Source: Narthecium ossifragum (taxonomy: Eukaryota; Streptophyta; Magnoliopsida; Dioscoreales; Nartheciaceae). Taken from it: 64,000 nt of DNA. The notes beneath the pieces were generated by a model. That model made no database searches. It saw nothing but the letters and a program-made list of their open reading frames with translations, and was not told where the DNA came from. The translations under genes were made by a program, and so were the position numbers. Below, piece by piece: positions 10,041-20,971 of this stretch; position 1 is the first letter of the stretch; each line of letters opens with the position of its first letter. The stretch covers positions 4,283,281 to 4,347,280 of the forward strand of contig OY986974.1 in assembly GCA_963920575.1 (NCBI GenBank), read 5' to 3'.

Positions 10041-10710
10041 GCATAGAACTAACACCGGAAACAAAAGAAGAAGAAAGACCTAAGTTTTCCAAATAGGGAA
10101 ACTTTAGACATGACCACCCTGGAGATAGAGAGCTAATTAGAGACAACATCAGATAGTATACCACTGCTACCTCTCTCTCTCTCTCTCTCTCTCTACATGA
10201 GGGAGCTGTTAACAAGGCCATGCCAAGAAGAACCAACCCAGCCCAGTAATTATCTCTGCCTGAATCCAAACCCATGTTCCCATGATCTCCATTTGGCTGC
10301 CACTGGAGGTTCATGGCCACCTTGCTCTCCTCTCCACCTAAACCCTTGCCAGACCCATGGCTAGTTGCAGGTGTAGCAGCTGTTGGAGTACTTGCTGCAC
10401 AAGCATTGCCATGCCACCTTGCTCTCCTCTCCATTTGGCTGCCATTGAGCGTTATTATTATAACATACATGTCATGCCACGTCATGTGGCAGGGCATGGC
10501 ATGTATGTGGTGTTATATGGGCATGGGTTAAGTGAGGGGTAAGATGGGGTTTTCCATGTCCATGGGGTATTAAGTTGCAAAAAAACAGGACAAAGGTATT
10601 AAACCGGCAAAAGTAAAGTTTAGGGGTACTAAAATGCAAAAAATTCCTATTCTAGGTAGTAGTCATAAGCTCTAGATGATTGACCATCCTTTCTTTTTTA
10701 GTTCTTTGGG

Positions 10711-11187
10711 GATTTTTACAAATAGTTACGTATATTATGTCAAAATTACATTATCCATCTTATCAAAAATAGCCTTCTGGTACATACATCTTTTATTTTA
10801 TTTATTTATTTATTTTTAAAAAAAAAGTTTAGCATGAAGGCTAGCGATTACAGCTTAAGCAAACCTAACATCAACCAAACCACATGTATGGACGGCAACC
10901 CAATCAGTCCTTAAATTAGCTTCTCATATGATATGAAGACGGCGAAAATACCGCCATGTCTACTGTTGTGTGTTTCTTTGATAGATAAGTAGGAGAGAGA
11001 AAGAGAGGGAATTTTCGTCATTTTGTCCTAACAGCTAGCATCACTAACTGGCTGAATAGAAAAAGCAACTAACGGTGGGCAGCTATTCGCAAATAAGTTG
11101 AAAATATAGGTACTGGGACGCAATATTTAAAAGGAAGGGTTGTTTTTTGCAATTTCAACAAAATGTACGCAGCTATATGTAAAAATC
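10711..11187. mobile_element. Short TIR element, probable MULE-type MITE
   Basis: The left end GATTTTTACAAATAGTTACG matches the reverse complement of the right end (GATTTTTACATATAGCTGCG), with similarity continuing for about 40 bases. No target duplication is evident and no ORF is carried. An imperfect ATTT/A-rich run lies at 10795-10820. Confidence 0.45.
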
Positions 11188-11265
11188 ACGACTTTTTAAA
11201 AATTTAGGAGATTTATCATTTAGTCTTATAATAGAACCCAATTTATCATTTAGTCTCCATAGTCC

Positions 11266-11390
11266 ATACCTATACTAGACCAAAATACCCCTACTATCTA
11301 AATCCCCCCTAACCCCCCCCCCCCCCACCACCACCACCACCTTCCATACCTATACTAGACCAAAATACCCCTATTATCTAAATCCCTCCG
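11266..11390. repeat. 45-base direct repeat and poly-C run
   Basis: The phrase CCATACCTATACTAGACCAA and the following 25 bases occur at about 11266-11310 and again at 11344-11390 with a couple of changes. A run of about 14 cytosines and a CCA/CCACC microsatellite lie between them. Confidence 0.75.
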
Positions 11391-11999
11391 ATCCCAAGCT
11401 CCTCGATCGTCGCGATCCAAAGCTCTCCATCAACGTCTGGTAGTTAGCTCCTCGTTCGTCGTTGTTCGTCGGAGCTCCTCCCCGTCATCGTCCGTTGGAG
11501 CTCCTCCCCGTCGTCGATCCCGAGCTTTCGTCCGTCATGATCCCAAGCTCCTCCTCCGTCGCGATCCCAAGCTCCCCATCCTGGAGCTGTTCGTCCCGAT
11601 CCCCATCCGTCGCGATTCCGGAGCTCCTCGTCCTAATCTCGACGCGATACCGGAGCTCGATCCCCGTCCCGACGCGATCCTGGAGCTCGATCCCCGTCCC
11701 GACGCGATCCCGGAGCTGTCCATCCCGATCCCTGTCATTATCCGGGAGCTCCCCGTCTCGTCCCGATCCACCGCCTTCGGCCACCACCTACGACGAAGCC
11801 ATCTTCTCAACATATTAAGATCGCGAGGTGGCGATGGAGGAAAATGGTAGAAAAATGGTAGAAAAATAGGAAAGACAAAAAGCATTTTCAGAAATAGAAA
11901 AATGTTAGAAAAATAATGGAAATAATGGAAAATATTGTGAAAATTATGGAACTTATGTTTCATACAATATGGTAGTTACTTTCATGAAATATGGAAGTT

Positions 12000-13250
12000 A
12001 CTTTCCGCGATAGTTACTTTCCACGGTATTTACTTTTTACAAATAACATGTGAAAAAATCAGCTAAAATAAGAAAAATATGGGAAAATCAAGAAAAATAG
12101 TGGGGTCCCTTCTCCACGGTAGTTACTTTCCACATTTATGATAGTTACTTTCCACAATGTTGGTGGTAGTTATTTTCCACAATGTTGGTAGTAGTTACTT
12201 TCCACAATGTTGGTGGTAGTTTCTTTCCACAATACTGGTGGTACTTACTTTCCACAATACTTGTGGTAGTTACTTTCCACAATGCTGGTGGTAGTTCCTT
12301 TCCACAATACTCGTGGTAGTTTCTTTCCACAATGCTGGTAGTTACTTTCCACAATACTTATGGTAGTTACTTTCCATAATTTTATTAGTTATTTTCCACG
12401 GTAGTTACTTTTCACAAATAATAAGTGAAAAAATTAGCTAAAATAAGGAAACTATGGGGAAAATCAAGAAAATTAGTAGGGGAATTTTACTTTGCATTTT
12501 TGAAAATTAAAAATAACTTTAGTTTTTACCATACTTATTTTTCACGGTACTTACTTTTCACGCTAGTTACTTTCTGCGGTAGTTACTTTTCACCATGAAT
12601 ATGTGAAGAAATCAACTAAAATAAGGAAAATATGGGATAAATGAAGGTAGTTAGTTTCCACAATGCTGGTGGTAGTTACTTTCCACAATGCTGGTAGTTA
12701 CTCTCCACAATATTGGTAGTAGTTACTTTCCACAATGATGATGGTAGTTACTTTCCATAATTTTATTAGTTATTTTCCATGATAGTTACTTTTCACAAAT
12801 AATAAGTGCAAAAATTAGCTAAAATAAGGGAATTATGGGGAAAATCAAGAAAATTAGTAGTGGGATTTTACTTTGCATTTTTGAAAATGAAAAATAACTT
12901 TAGTAGTTTCTACCATACTTATTTTTCACGGTACTTGCTTTTCGCGGTAGGTATTTTCCACAGTAGTTACTTTTCACCAATAATATGTGAAAAAATCAAC
13001 TAAAATAAGGAAAACATGGGATAAATGAATAAAAATATTGAGGGCCCCTACTCCATGGTAGTTACTTTTTTAAAAAGTATGGCTGACTTAAGTGCTAGTT
13101 GCTTTCCACAATGCTGGTGGTAGTTACTTTCCACAATATTGATGGTAGTTACTTTTCATAATTTTGGTAGTTGTTTTTCACAATATTGGTGTTAGTTACT
13201 TTCCACAATCTTGATAGTTACTTTTCACAATTTTGGTAGTTACTATTGTA
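12000..13250. repeat. Satellite-like array of about 26-28 bp GGTAGTTACTTTCCACAATG units with higher-order structure
   Basis: The basic unit GGTGGTAGTTACTTTCCACAAT and variants repeats many times at 12110-12420, 12645-12790 and 13080-13250. The blocks are separated by two related AT-rich segments (about 12420-12650 and 12800-13035) that both contain GCTAAAATAAGG and ATTTTACTTTGCATTTTTGA. This gives a higher-order period of about 380 bases. Confidence 0.8.
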
Positions 13251-14479
13251 TTATTTTTTCATGTTTTTCTACATTTTTTCTATTTTCTATGCCTTTTCTC
13301 TCTCCCCCTCACCTTTTCCCACGGCCTTCCCCCGATCTCCTCCTTCCCCGCCGCCACCTCCACTGCCACCTCCATCACCACCCCGTTCTCCTCCTTCCGA
13401 CCCCGTCCGTTGCCGATCCCGTCCAACAGAGCCCTCATCTCCGACCTACTCGTCCCGATCCCGAGGTCGCGGATTGCGACGTCGCGACGGGATCGCAACC
13501 GACATCGACGATTCCCACGGCCTTCCCCGATCTCCTCTTTCCCCGCCACCTCGTGACCGATGCCGACGAGATCAGCGACGGGATTGGACGGGGAGAGCCC
13601 CCAGCTTCTTCGATGATGGAGCCCTCACCTCCACCATGGAGTAGATCGAGGATAAGGGCATTTTTGTCATAAAATTTTGGATCATGGGACTAATCGGTTC
13701 AAAATCTTCTATCCAGACTGCAAAGGAAAAAAAAAGTCACCAAACGAGACGAATCGGTAATTATCCCTAAAATTTTCTTTATAAAAAACAGGTAAGGGGC
13801 GCCAGCACCATAAAATAAACTTAATCCGTTAAAAAAACACTAATCAAAAGAGTTGGCGCCTTAACACCATTTACCACTTCAAAAGACAGATATGCCCCTC
13901 TCTTCACAACCTACATCTAAAGAACGCCTCCAATGATCACGTCGTCGTCGTCGCTGTCCATCACCGTCGCTGTCGCCGCCGCCCATCACCATCGCCGTCG
14001 TCGAGGCCGGATCACCACGTCGCCATTCTCACCTCCTGTCGCCACTCGTCATCCCATTCATTGCCACAGCTCCGACGCCATTCTCATCTTTCTCAATCGT
14101 GTCGCCGTCGTCAGGGTCGGATGCCGTCGTCGCCGCCTATCGCCGCTCATCACCCCATTCACTGCCACAACTCCAACGTCGTTCTTCATTTCCTCGAAAT
14201 CTCCTAGATCTATAGATCGCGCGCCTCCCGACCACCACGAGGACTGTAGCGTCGACAGCCGCCGAGGAGGAGGTGAACGCTCGGGCTGCAGGAAGCAGCT
14301 GTCGGAATCCGCATTGAAAAGATAAAAGAGAAAAGAGAAAACTGAAACAGACATGCAGGCAGCCGCCGTCATCGCTACCTATCGCCGCTGATCACCCCAT
14401 TCACGAGGACGACTTCATCAAGAGTTCAAGAGGAGCTGCAGGGAGTGACTGTTGGAATCCGCATTGAAAAGATAAAAGA

Positions 14480-15770
14480 GAATAATGTAACACATTCATG
14501 AACATCAGTGAAAAAGAGAAAAGAGAATACTCATTAACACCAAACCCATTCGTGAGCATCAGTGAAAAAGAGAAAAAAGAATAGTGAAAAAGAGAAAAGA
14601 GAATACACCAAACCCATTCGTGAAGATCAATAAAAAAAAGAAAAGAGAATACTCATGAAGACCAAACCTATTCGTGAACATCAGTGAAAAAGAGCAGAGA
14701 TAATAGTGAAGAAGAGAAAAGAGAATACTCATGAACATTAATGAACATTATTAAAAAAGAGAAAAAAGAGTAATGCAACCCATTCGTGAACATCAGTGAA
14801 AAAGAGAAAATATAATACATCAAACCCACTCGTGAACATAAGTGAAAAAGAGAAAAGAGAATAGTGAAAAAGAGAAGAGAGAATAGTGAAAAAGAGAAAA
14901 GAGAATACTCATGAACATTAATGAACATTATTAAAAAAGAGAAAAAATGTCACACCCCGACCCAGAAAACCCATCCGGTCTGGAGCGTGAGGCGACTAAA
15001 CCTATTTCTAAAATCAGACGACGAGAGTTTCCCTTATATTTCTACATCGAAAACACAATAAACCTATCCTAGGAGAACGCGTTGGAGCGATGGGTGACCT
15101 CTCGGGAAGTTGGGAGGTGTAGCCTGGTTTTCGGTGGTGAGTCAAAAACGGACAATATTGTGTCGGGGCGCGGCGCCGCTGGGCGGATCCTAGTCGGACC
15201 GGGAGCCCGCGAGCCGGGGCCCAGTGGAGGGTCGGGGCGTTACAAAAAAGAATAATGCAACCCATTCATGAACATCAGTGAAAAAAAGAACAGAGAATAC
15301 TCATGAACATCAAACCCATTCGTGAACATCAGTGAAAAAGAGAAAAGAGAATACACCAAACCCACTCGTGAACATCAGTGAAAAATAAAAAAGAGAATAG
15401 TGAAAAGAAAAAAGAGAATACTCATGAACATTAATGAACATTATTGAAAAAGAGAAAAGAGAATAATGCAACCCATTCGTGAACATCAGTGAAAAAGAGA
15501 AAATAGAATACTCATGAACACCAAACACATTCGTGAACATCAGTGAAAAAGAGAAAAGAAAATAGTGAAAGAGAGAAAAGGGAATACACTAAACCCACTC
15601 GTGAACATCAGTGAAAAATAGAAAAGAGAATAGTGAAAAAGAGAAAAGAGAATACTCATGAACACCAAACCCATTCGTGAACATCAGTGAAAAAGAGAGG
15701 AGAGAATAGTGAAAAAGAGAAAAGAGAATACTCATGAACATTAATGAACAATATTGAAAAATGATGGTTC
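14480..15770. repeat. About 50-bp minisatellite (GTGAACATCAGTGAAAAAGA unit), split by an LTR
   Basis: Dozens of variants of CATTCGTGAACATCAGTGAA followed by AAAGAGAAAAGAGAATACTC repeat head to tail on both sides of the LTR at 14948-15244. The minus-strand ORFs with repeated MFTN/HEYSLFSFSL peptides are translations of this array and not genes. Confidence 0.85.
14948..15244. mobile_element. Solo short LTR (TRIM, Cassandra-like) with a 5S rRNA box-C-like motif
   Basis: The segment starts TGTCACACCCCGACCC and ends GGGTCGGGGCGTTACA, so it has TG..CA ends within imperfect inverted repeats. It sits in the minisatellite with A-run flanks (AAAAA on both sides) and rejoins the array sequence. Its length is 297 bases. 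At 15089-15110 it contains GATGGGTGACCTCTCGGGAA followed by GT, matching the internal promoter box C region of plant 5S rRNA at all but about one position. 5S-bearing LTRs are the hallmark of Cassandra TRIM elements. The 5S box A and intermediate element are not clear here, so the promoter is probably incomplete. Confidence 0.7.
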
Positions 15771-16330
15771 TCGCTGGAGGTAGTGTCGGATCTGGATAGG
15801 AGGAGAGCTCGAGGTTGCCTGATTCGGGGTAGAGGAGATAAAAAAGGACTGAAGGCGGTGATTTAGAGAGGTGGCGGTGTTGGATTTGAGAGAGGAGGAG
15901 CTCGGGGTTGGGTTCCGATGGAGATAGAGTTGATGACGGTGTGGGGTTGGGTTCCGGCGCCGCCATCGCCACCGGTCCTCTCCTCTTCCTGTCATATTCC
16001 TCTTCTATCCCCTCTCATCTTCCGCCGGCGAAGATTGGGCCGCTTGCTGCGTCGGATTTGAGAGAGGAGCTCAGATTTGAGAGGAGGAGCCCGTGGACGT
16101 GCCGCTGCGGATTAATGCGGCGGCGGAGGATCGGCCGAGGGCCAGGATGAAAGACATCCAGGGGATGTCGGGGACCCTCGGCGGCCTCACTCTTCGCCTT
16201 TGCCGGTTCTTCTTTGTCGTCGCTGCTCTCTCCATCGATAGAGTTAGAGTTGATATTAGAGTTTGAAATGTCAGAGGGGCAAAAAGGTCATCAGAATTAC
16301 ATAACTAATCATAATTGTTCATAACTTATG

Positions 16331-17157
16331 TAAAATGATGTTTAAATTATAAATCTAATAATGGTGATGTACCGATCAATAAGTTTCAATGTAAACATCA
16401 ATTAACTATATATAAAATTATGTCTTTGTCTGTCATTGTCGTTGTCATTGCGTATCAACAACTCTCTTTTAAAAAACATGTTTTTTTTGGCATGTCCAGA
16501 CTATTTGTTTGGTATCTATCAGCTATGATCCCCACGCTTATGCAATCTGACGTATGACCGTATGATTTCTATTAGGGTTAATTATTATGGGGTGCTACTT
16601 AAACAAATAACAATGGAAGATGGGTCATGGTTGTTACTCATAGCTAAGCTTGGAGGACTTGACTTCTTGCCTTGCTCACCTCACTCTATTTGTTTGGGAT
16701 TTTTGTTTTTGGCAAATATCTCTCTATTATTCTACAACTATATTAGGGAAAGTGGAGTGCCCCCCTTGCGTTGCGTTAGTGGTTTTTGTATTTTATCCCC
16801 TCCCTTAATCGCCTTTTCTTTGCAACATGCCCTTAATTTCTTGAGTGAGTTAAAATAAATAGGATTGATTGGATTGTCTGGCTTCTTACGCCACTTAATT
16901 TCGATTAGTTTAGTTTTGTTGTGCCAATCACACTATTGACCACACGACCTAATGCAGTATACCATGCTATTATACCAAACTAAGCTTAGCTTTATATGAG
17001 ATAATTTCAGGGTACCTTGAGCTATTTCAAAACGGCAACTTTTGACCTTAAGTTGAGCCGTGAAGACTGACTATAAAAGAACTCAAACCTTCAGGCAATC
17101 ACACACCTATAAGTGATGGTTGTAGAGGTTTTGGTATAATTAATTTAACTGCATGAT
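16331..17157. other. Intergenic, no gene seen
   Basis: AT-rich sequence between transposons. The ORF at 16562-16858 on the plus strand has no recognisable domain and is probably chance. Confidence 0.4.
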
Positions 17158-18094
17158 TAGGGGTGACAATTTGGATTCACGGGTCAGGTTCGAGTTGGGT
17201 CGAACACCAATATCTCGATCAAAGATTAAACCTGAACCCGACTCGTTTAATAAACAAGTCTGATTTGTCAACCCGAACCCAACATGATTTTAAACGGGTC
17301 AACTCGACCCGACCGTCTAACTCGTTTATTAAACGGCTTGGGTCGGGTTGGCGAGTCGGATTAATGCGATTGAGGAAGTTAGGTTTCTCAGCAAGGGTGA
17401 GCGCAAAGAGAAATCCCTCACTGGAGGACACAAGGGTTCACACCGTGTGAGAGCTCAGGGTCTCAGATCGGAGCCATGTCACCTCGGGATCCGAGAGCGA
17501 ATGGTGGAGTTGCACGGCTTGTGACATGGCGCTCGCCGCCTCGAAAGACAAGATTCCCATCGTTGTCGCCTCGACACGGTTCTTGCTCTTCTTCTTCTTC
17601 TTCTTCTTCTTCTAGTGGATCCAGCCCTCCGCCACCATAATGTTATTAGTAAGCATAGCCCTGGAATATGGAGATCTAATGTATAGGCTAGGAATAGGGG
17701 AAAAAAGGGATTTTTCTACCGAATTGAGGAAAGAGCATGGTTCGAGCTTAAAGATGTGATTCTTAAGGGGAAAGGATGCCATGGGATGAGATGAAATGGG
17801 TTTCCAAGGCATGGTTTTGAAGGTTGAAGACTATGAGCAATGGCGGCGGAGAGCGCTAACTCTAACAGGTTAATGGGTTTAGATGAGTCACATGTTGATA
17901 ATCGGGTCACAGGTGATTAACGGATCACAGGTCGGCCGGATTACCCGACTCAATCGGCACCCAACCGTATATTGACGGGTCATAAATGGGTTAACACGTT
18001 TCGGATCCAAAACCGAATATAACCAACTCGAACCCACTAATTTCGGGTCAAGTTGGATCGGATTGGTGTGTTTAAACCCGAATTACCACCCTTA
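17158..18094. mobile_element. Second hAT non-autonomous element, older, with internal insert
   Basis: It starts TAGGGGTGACAATTTGGATT and ends ACCCGAATTACCACCCTTA, matching the termini of the element at 4545-5156. The flanks TGCATGAT (17150-17157) and GGCAGGAT (18095-18102) agree at 6 of 8 positions, consistent with an old 8-bp target duplication. GGGTC/GACCC motifs occur near both ends, but about 17360-17870 is unrelated sequence with a (TTC)n microsatellite at 17589-17612. That may be an insertion or captured DNA. Confidence 0.7.
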
Positions 18095-19321
18095 GGCAGG
18101 ATGCATGTCTCCATGTCCGAGATTCATGATCCATGATACATGTACATGAGTTTGAGCGAACGGAGTCTTGTGCCAAGTTATTCACGTATCAGAATGTCTT
18201 GAGCCTACGCATGTATCGGACTGGGCATAAGCTGGTAATTTGTTATTTTTAGTGCATTAACCCTTGTCCCTCCTCAAACACTTAAAAAAGAATGATATGT
18301 TTCTTAAATGACCTATCTGACTAATTTTTATGTATCCTAATTTAGGTAGGATTTCCATGTTAAGTATTCAATGTCGAAGGACACTTGGACTTTTAAAGCT
18401 GGATTTCCGCTACCAGGACTAGAACTCGTGATCTTCACACTGCTCGTCCCGAGCTTTAGCCACTAAAGGAGAAATAGTTGATGACTTGGTATTAGGATGG
18501 ATGCCTATCCACTAACACGTCTTCAACAAGGAATTAAAGAAGAGAATGAATAACTGGTATGGTGTCTAAATCTGAGGTTACATAGAAAATGCATCACAAA
18601 ATGAAACTGGGTTTTTTGTTATGAGAATTAGGTTATGATGGACTGCCAACCTCAGTCCACATTGCTACCAACTTGTCCATTCACATACCAAAATGATGGT
18701 AGAGTGGGTTTCAAGGGAAAAAAGAAACCCAATTGAATTCATTCCCAGGCTGACTCCATTGCCGTCTAATACATGCTTCCTCAATTACAACAAGTTTCTT
18801 CAAGAAAATACAAACTAATTATGGTTCTGTTTGGTAGGGAATCAAAATTGATGCGCCCATTCAAGAAAACATGCGTGTTGAGCTTAGATCTTTCAAAACA
18901 ATCAACACTATGAAATGTCCTCACTCATGCATGCCAATCTCTTTCTCTTCAGCCACATAAGGTTTCTGATAAGTCTGCAATCGGTCCTTAAAATGGCCGA
19001 CACCGTATCGAATAATTGAAATCCTCCAAAGGTCTTAATAATGAGAGCAAGACCAGCGTCCAGCGAGGCTCCATCCATCAAACAGTTGGCACACACATTT
19101 GAATAACCTAAGGCTCCACCAAATCATATCAACCACAATACATCTAATCCTCTTTCTTTGTTCATTCCTGACACGCAAAAGAAATAGTTATACCTCTCTT
19201 TGTTTAAAATAGACCTCAGTCTGTTTGTAACACAGCCTCTTTTAGGCTTAACTACCCAAAAAAAAGAAATAGACCTCTTTTTGCGTAAAATGACTATTAT
19301 CAGTAAGGTAAAAAACTTGGG
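18095..19321. other. Intergenic, no gene seen
   Basis: AT-rich sequence. The minus-strand ORF at 18908-19096 has no recognised motif. No RNA gene was seen. Confidence 0.4.
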
Positions 19322-20490
19322 GTAAATTATACTTTAGTACTCCGTATTTTTAAAAATATTTAGTTTAGGCCCTGCATTTTAAAACTGATCACTTTAGACC
19401 CTAACTTTTCAAAATCATTCGATTTGGATCGAAGCGTATAATGACGTTACATGACGGTAAACTGATCATGTAACCATTGTTTATCCTATTTCCCTCCAAA
19501 TCACCCATTTAGTTATCAAAATGGGCTCAGGGTTTGTGTCTGCGATGCGATTGAAGTGAATTTGAGTGAAATCCGACCCATCCACCGTCTCTTTCCAAGA
19601 CTTTTCATCATCGTTGAGGCTAACACATTTCCTTGAACCGGAGTCCATGGCGGGGGAATGAGTAAAATCGGTTGCATGATCTCACGTAATCGGTTTTCCT
19701 TCAATACCTTCTAACGGCGTCGAGATGAGGGTTCAAAATCGAACAGTTTCGAAAACTTAGGCCATGTTTGGTTCGTAGTGAGGAATGGAATGAGACTAGG
19801 ATTGGAAAAGACTGAGGAATTGAGTGATGATGATAGTGTTTGGTTGAACAATGAATGAGAATGAGAATTATGGTTTCATATGTTTGGTATGCACTAATGA
19901 ACATGAAAATGGAATGATAACAATGTGTAAATGACTATACTATACCCTTAACATATACAACGCTTAATATATGCATATTCAATCATAAATATCAATATAA
20001 AATATAATAGTTTATCTACTTTTCATTTTAGCCTTTGGGTCTATATTTATATACACATAAAATATATACATATAAAATAGATACACATAAAATATATACA
20101 TATAAAATATATTGATATGAGTGTAAACCAACCGTGGCAATTTAATTTATCCAAGGATCGATGTCATTTAATTCAACAGTTGAGATTGACTATTTAAGGG
20201 TAATTATGTCAGTAGACATCCCATTCATTATTCAGGTCTGAATGGAATGGGCCAATATCAAGGGATGAGAGAAATTGGCCATTCCTCCTCGAGAATGAAC
20301 TAAGCATTACATTCCGACCAGAATTGGACAACCAAACGACGAAATGATTTATCGAAATGAAAAAAATGCATTCCATTCTAGCCAGAATGGGCGAACCAAT
20401 CGTGCCATTAGGGTTTAAAATGAACGGTTTTAAAATACAAAGTCTAAATTAAACATTTCCTAAAATACTGGGTATTAAAGTATAATTTAT
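19322..20490. mobile_element. TIR element (MULE-like) with a nested Harbinger-like element
   Basis: The left end TAAATTATACTTTAGTACTC, continuing through TTTAGTTTAGGCCCTGCATTTTA, is mirrored by the right end (reverse complement ATAAATTATACTTTAATACC, then TTTAATTTAGACTTTGTATTTTA). The arms are about 80-90 bases with scattered differences. There is no coding capacity. It is interrupted by the element at 19760-20406. Confidence 0.6.
19760..20406. mobile_element. PIF/Harbinger-like MITE
   Basis: The ends are GGCCATGTTTGGTTCG and the inverse of GGCACGATTGGTTCG, flanked by TTA (19757-19759) and ATTA (20407-20410). TTA-type target duplications and GGCCATGTTTGGTTCG-like termini are typical of PIF/Harbinger MITEs. 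The interior is AT-rich with internal repeats of CACATAAAATATATACATAT and an AATGGAATG-rich zone. No ORF. Confidence 0.6.
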
Positions 20491-20606
20491 TCAAAAACTT
20501 ACAAATTCGATCTCTCATCAACAACCACCAAACACACAAACACTCTCTCTCTCTGGCTCACAGCCGGCATACTCGGAGAAACAGCCTATCAACCATCAAA
20601 ACACAC

Positions 20607-20657
<51 letters not shown>

Positions 20658-20971
20658 TCCTTCATCTCCCCGCAAATTCGTGCAACCACTTCGTGGCCAA
20701 CCACCTTTGCCGTCCTTACCCTCAACCCATCATTGTTTTTTATTTTTTCTCTCTCTATCTCCTCCTTGTTGTCTCCCGTTGTAGCTGGCTTGGCTGGCCC
20801 CCTCTTGGTTGGCCTTAAAGATCCCTGATGAGGGAGAGCCAAGCAACAAGGGCTTCATAACGCATAGCCTCTAGAGATAGAAGGGTGTGTCTTCTATCTG
20901 CCTTCTTGTTCTCCCTCTCTCATCTTGATCATCTTCTTTGAGCAGTAAGAGAGAGAGAGGAGGGAGGGAGA
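20491..20971 (+). promoter_or_regulatory. Promoter and 5' leader of the LIM gene, with CT microsatellite 20611-20654
   Basis: Directly upstream of the LIM start codon is CT-rich sequence with a 44-base (CT)n tract and further CTCTCT runs, a common composition for plant 5' leaders and core promoters. A GAGAGAGAGGAGGGAGGGAG tract lies right before the ATG at 20972. The transposon at 19322-20490 ends about 480 bases upstream, so regulatory DNA is compact or includes transposon sequence. No TATA box is obvious. The minus-strand ORF at 20558-20842 is a shadow of the repeat. Confidence 0.45.

Larger units (their letters stand above)
7621..10647. mobile_element. Long-TIR Mutator-like element carrying an intact coiled-coil gene
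   Basis: The two arms, 7621-8252 and 10014-10647, are inverted copies of about 632 bases with few differences. The outer ends read GAATTTTTTGCATTTTAGTA and the inverse. The flanks carry a perfect 10-bp direct duplication CTATTCTAGG (7611-7620 and 10648-10657), which reads as 8 bp if one more base is counted in each TIR. Long TIRs plus an 8-10 bp target duplication point to the Mutator superfamily. Each arm contains a GA/CT microsatellite (8081-8099 and 10171-10193). The 1.76-kb core contains a gene on the minus strand and CpG-rich short repeats; no transposase is present, so movement would need a partner element. The 154-residue ORF at 10033-10497 is TIR sequence, not a gene. Confidence 0.9.
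11200..13770. mobile_element. Probable TIR element with GC-rich ends and a large satellite-like core
   Basis: The left end (TTTATCATTTAGTCT, then AGACCAAAATACCCCTA) is weakly mirrored by the reverse complement of the right end near 13655-13770 (GATTAGTCCC, then ATGACAAAAATGCCCTTA). Between them are a 45-base direct repeat, a GC-rich open-frame block (11460-11818), a 1.1-kb tandem-repeat region and a second GC-rich open-frame block (13300-13645). The GC-rich ORFs are repetitive Ser/Pro/Arg-type reads on both strands with no domain, so I do not call genes. Borders are approximate. Confidence 0.4.
13780..16330. mobile_element. Probable TIR element with GC-rich flanks and a minisatellite core
   Basis: The outermost blocks share features of the preceding element: a left end with ATATGCCCCTCT near 13890 and a right end whose reverse complement contains TTTTTGCCCCTCTGACA near 16275, then GC-rich open-frame blocks (13933-14325 and 15900-16150) around a repeat core. 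A 48-base segment CTGTCGGAATCCGCATTGAAAAGATAAAAG-like recurs near 14300 and 14450. No coding domain was recognised. Borders are uncertain and this may be several insertions. Confidence 0.35.

Noticed and set aside
10033..10497. 154-residue ORF on the minus strand
   Set aside because: It lies wholly in the right TIR of the MULE, the mirrored frame exists in the left TIR, and the peptide includes the CT microsatellite translation; no domain is present.
13211..13672. 153-residue ORF and overlapping plus/minus ORFs
   Set aside because: GC-rich Ser/Pro/Arg low-complexity reads exist in several frames at once, in repetitive transposon DNA, with no motif.
15014..15265. 83-residue ORF on the minus strand
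   Set aside because: It reads across the Cassandra-like LTR and contains the 5S-like motif; it is not protein coding.
14460..15770. Regular direct repeats suggesting a CRISPR-like array
   Set aside because: The units are contiguous and imperfect without unique spacers of constant length, and the genome is a plant; it is a minisatellite.
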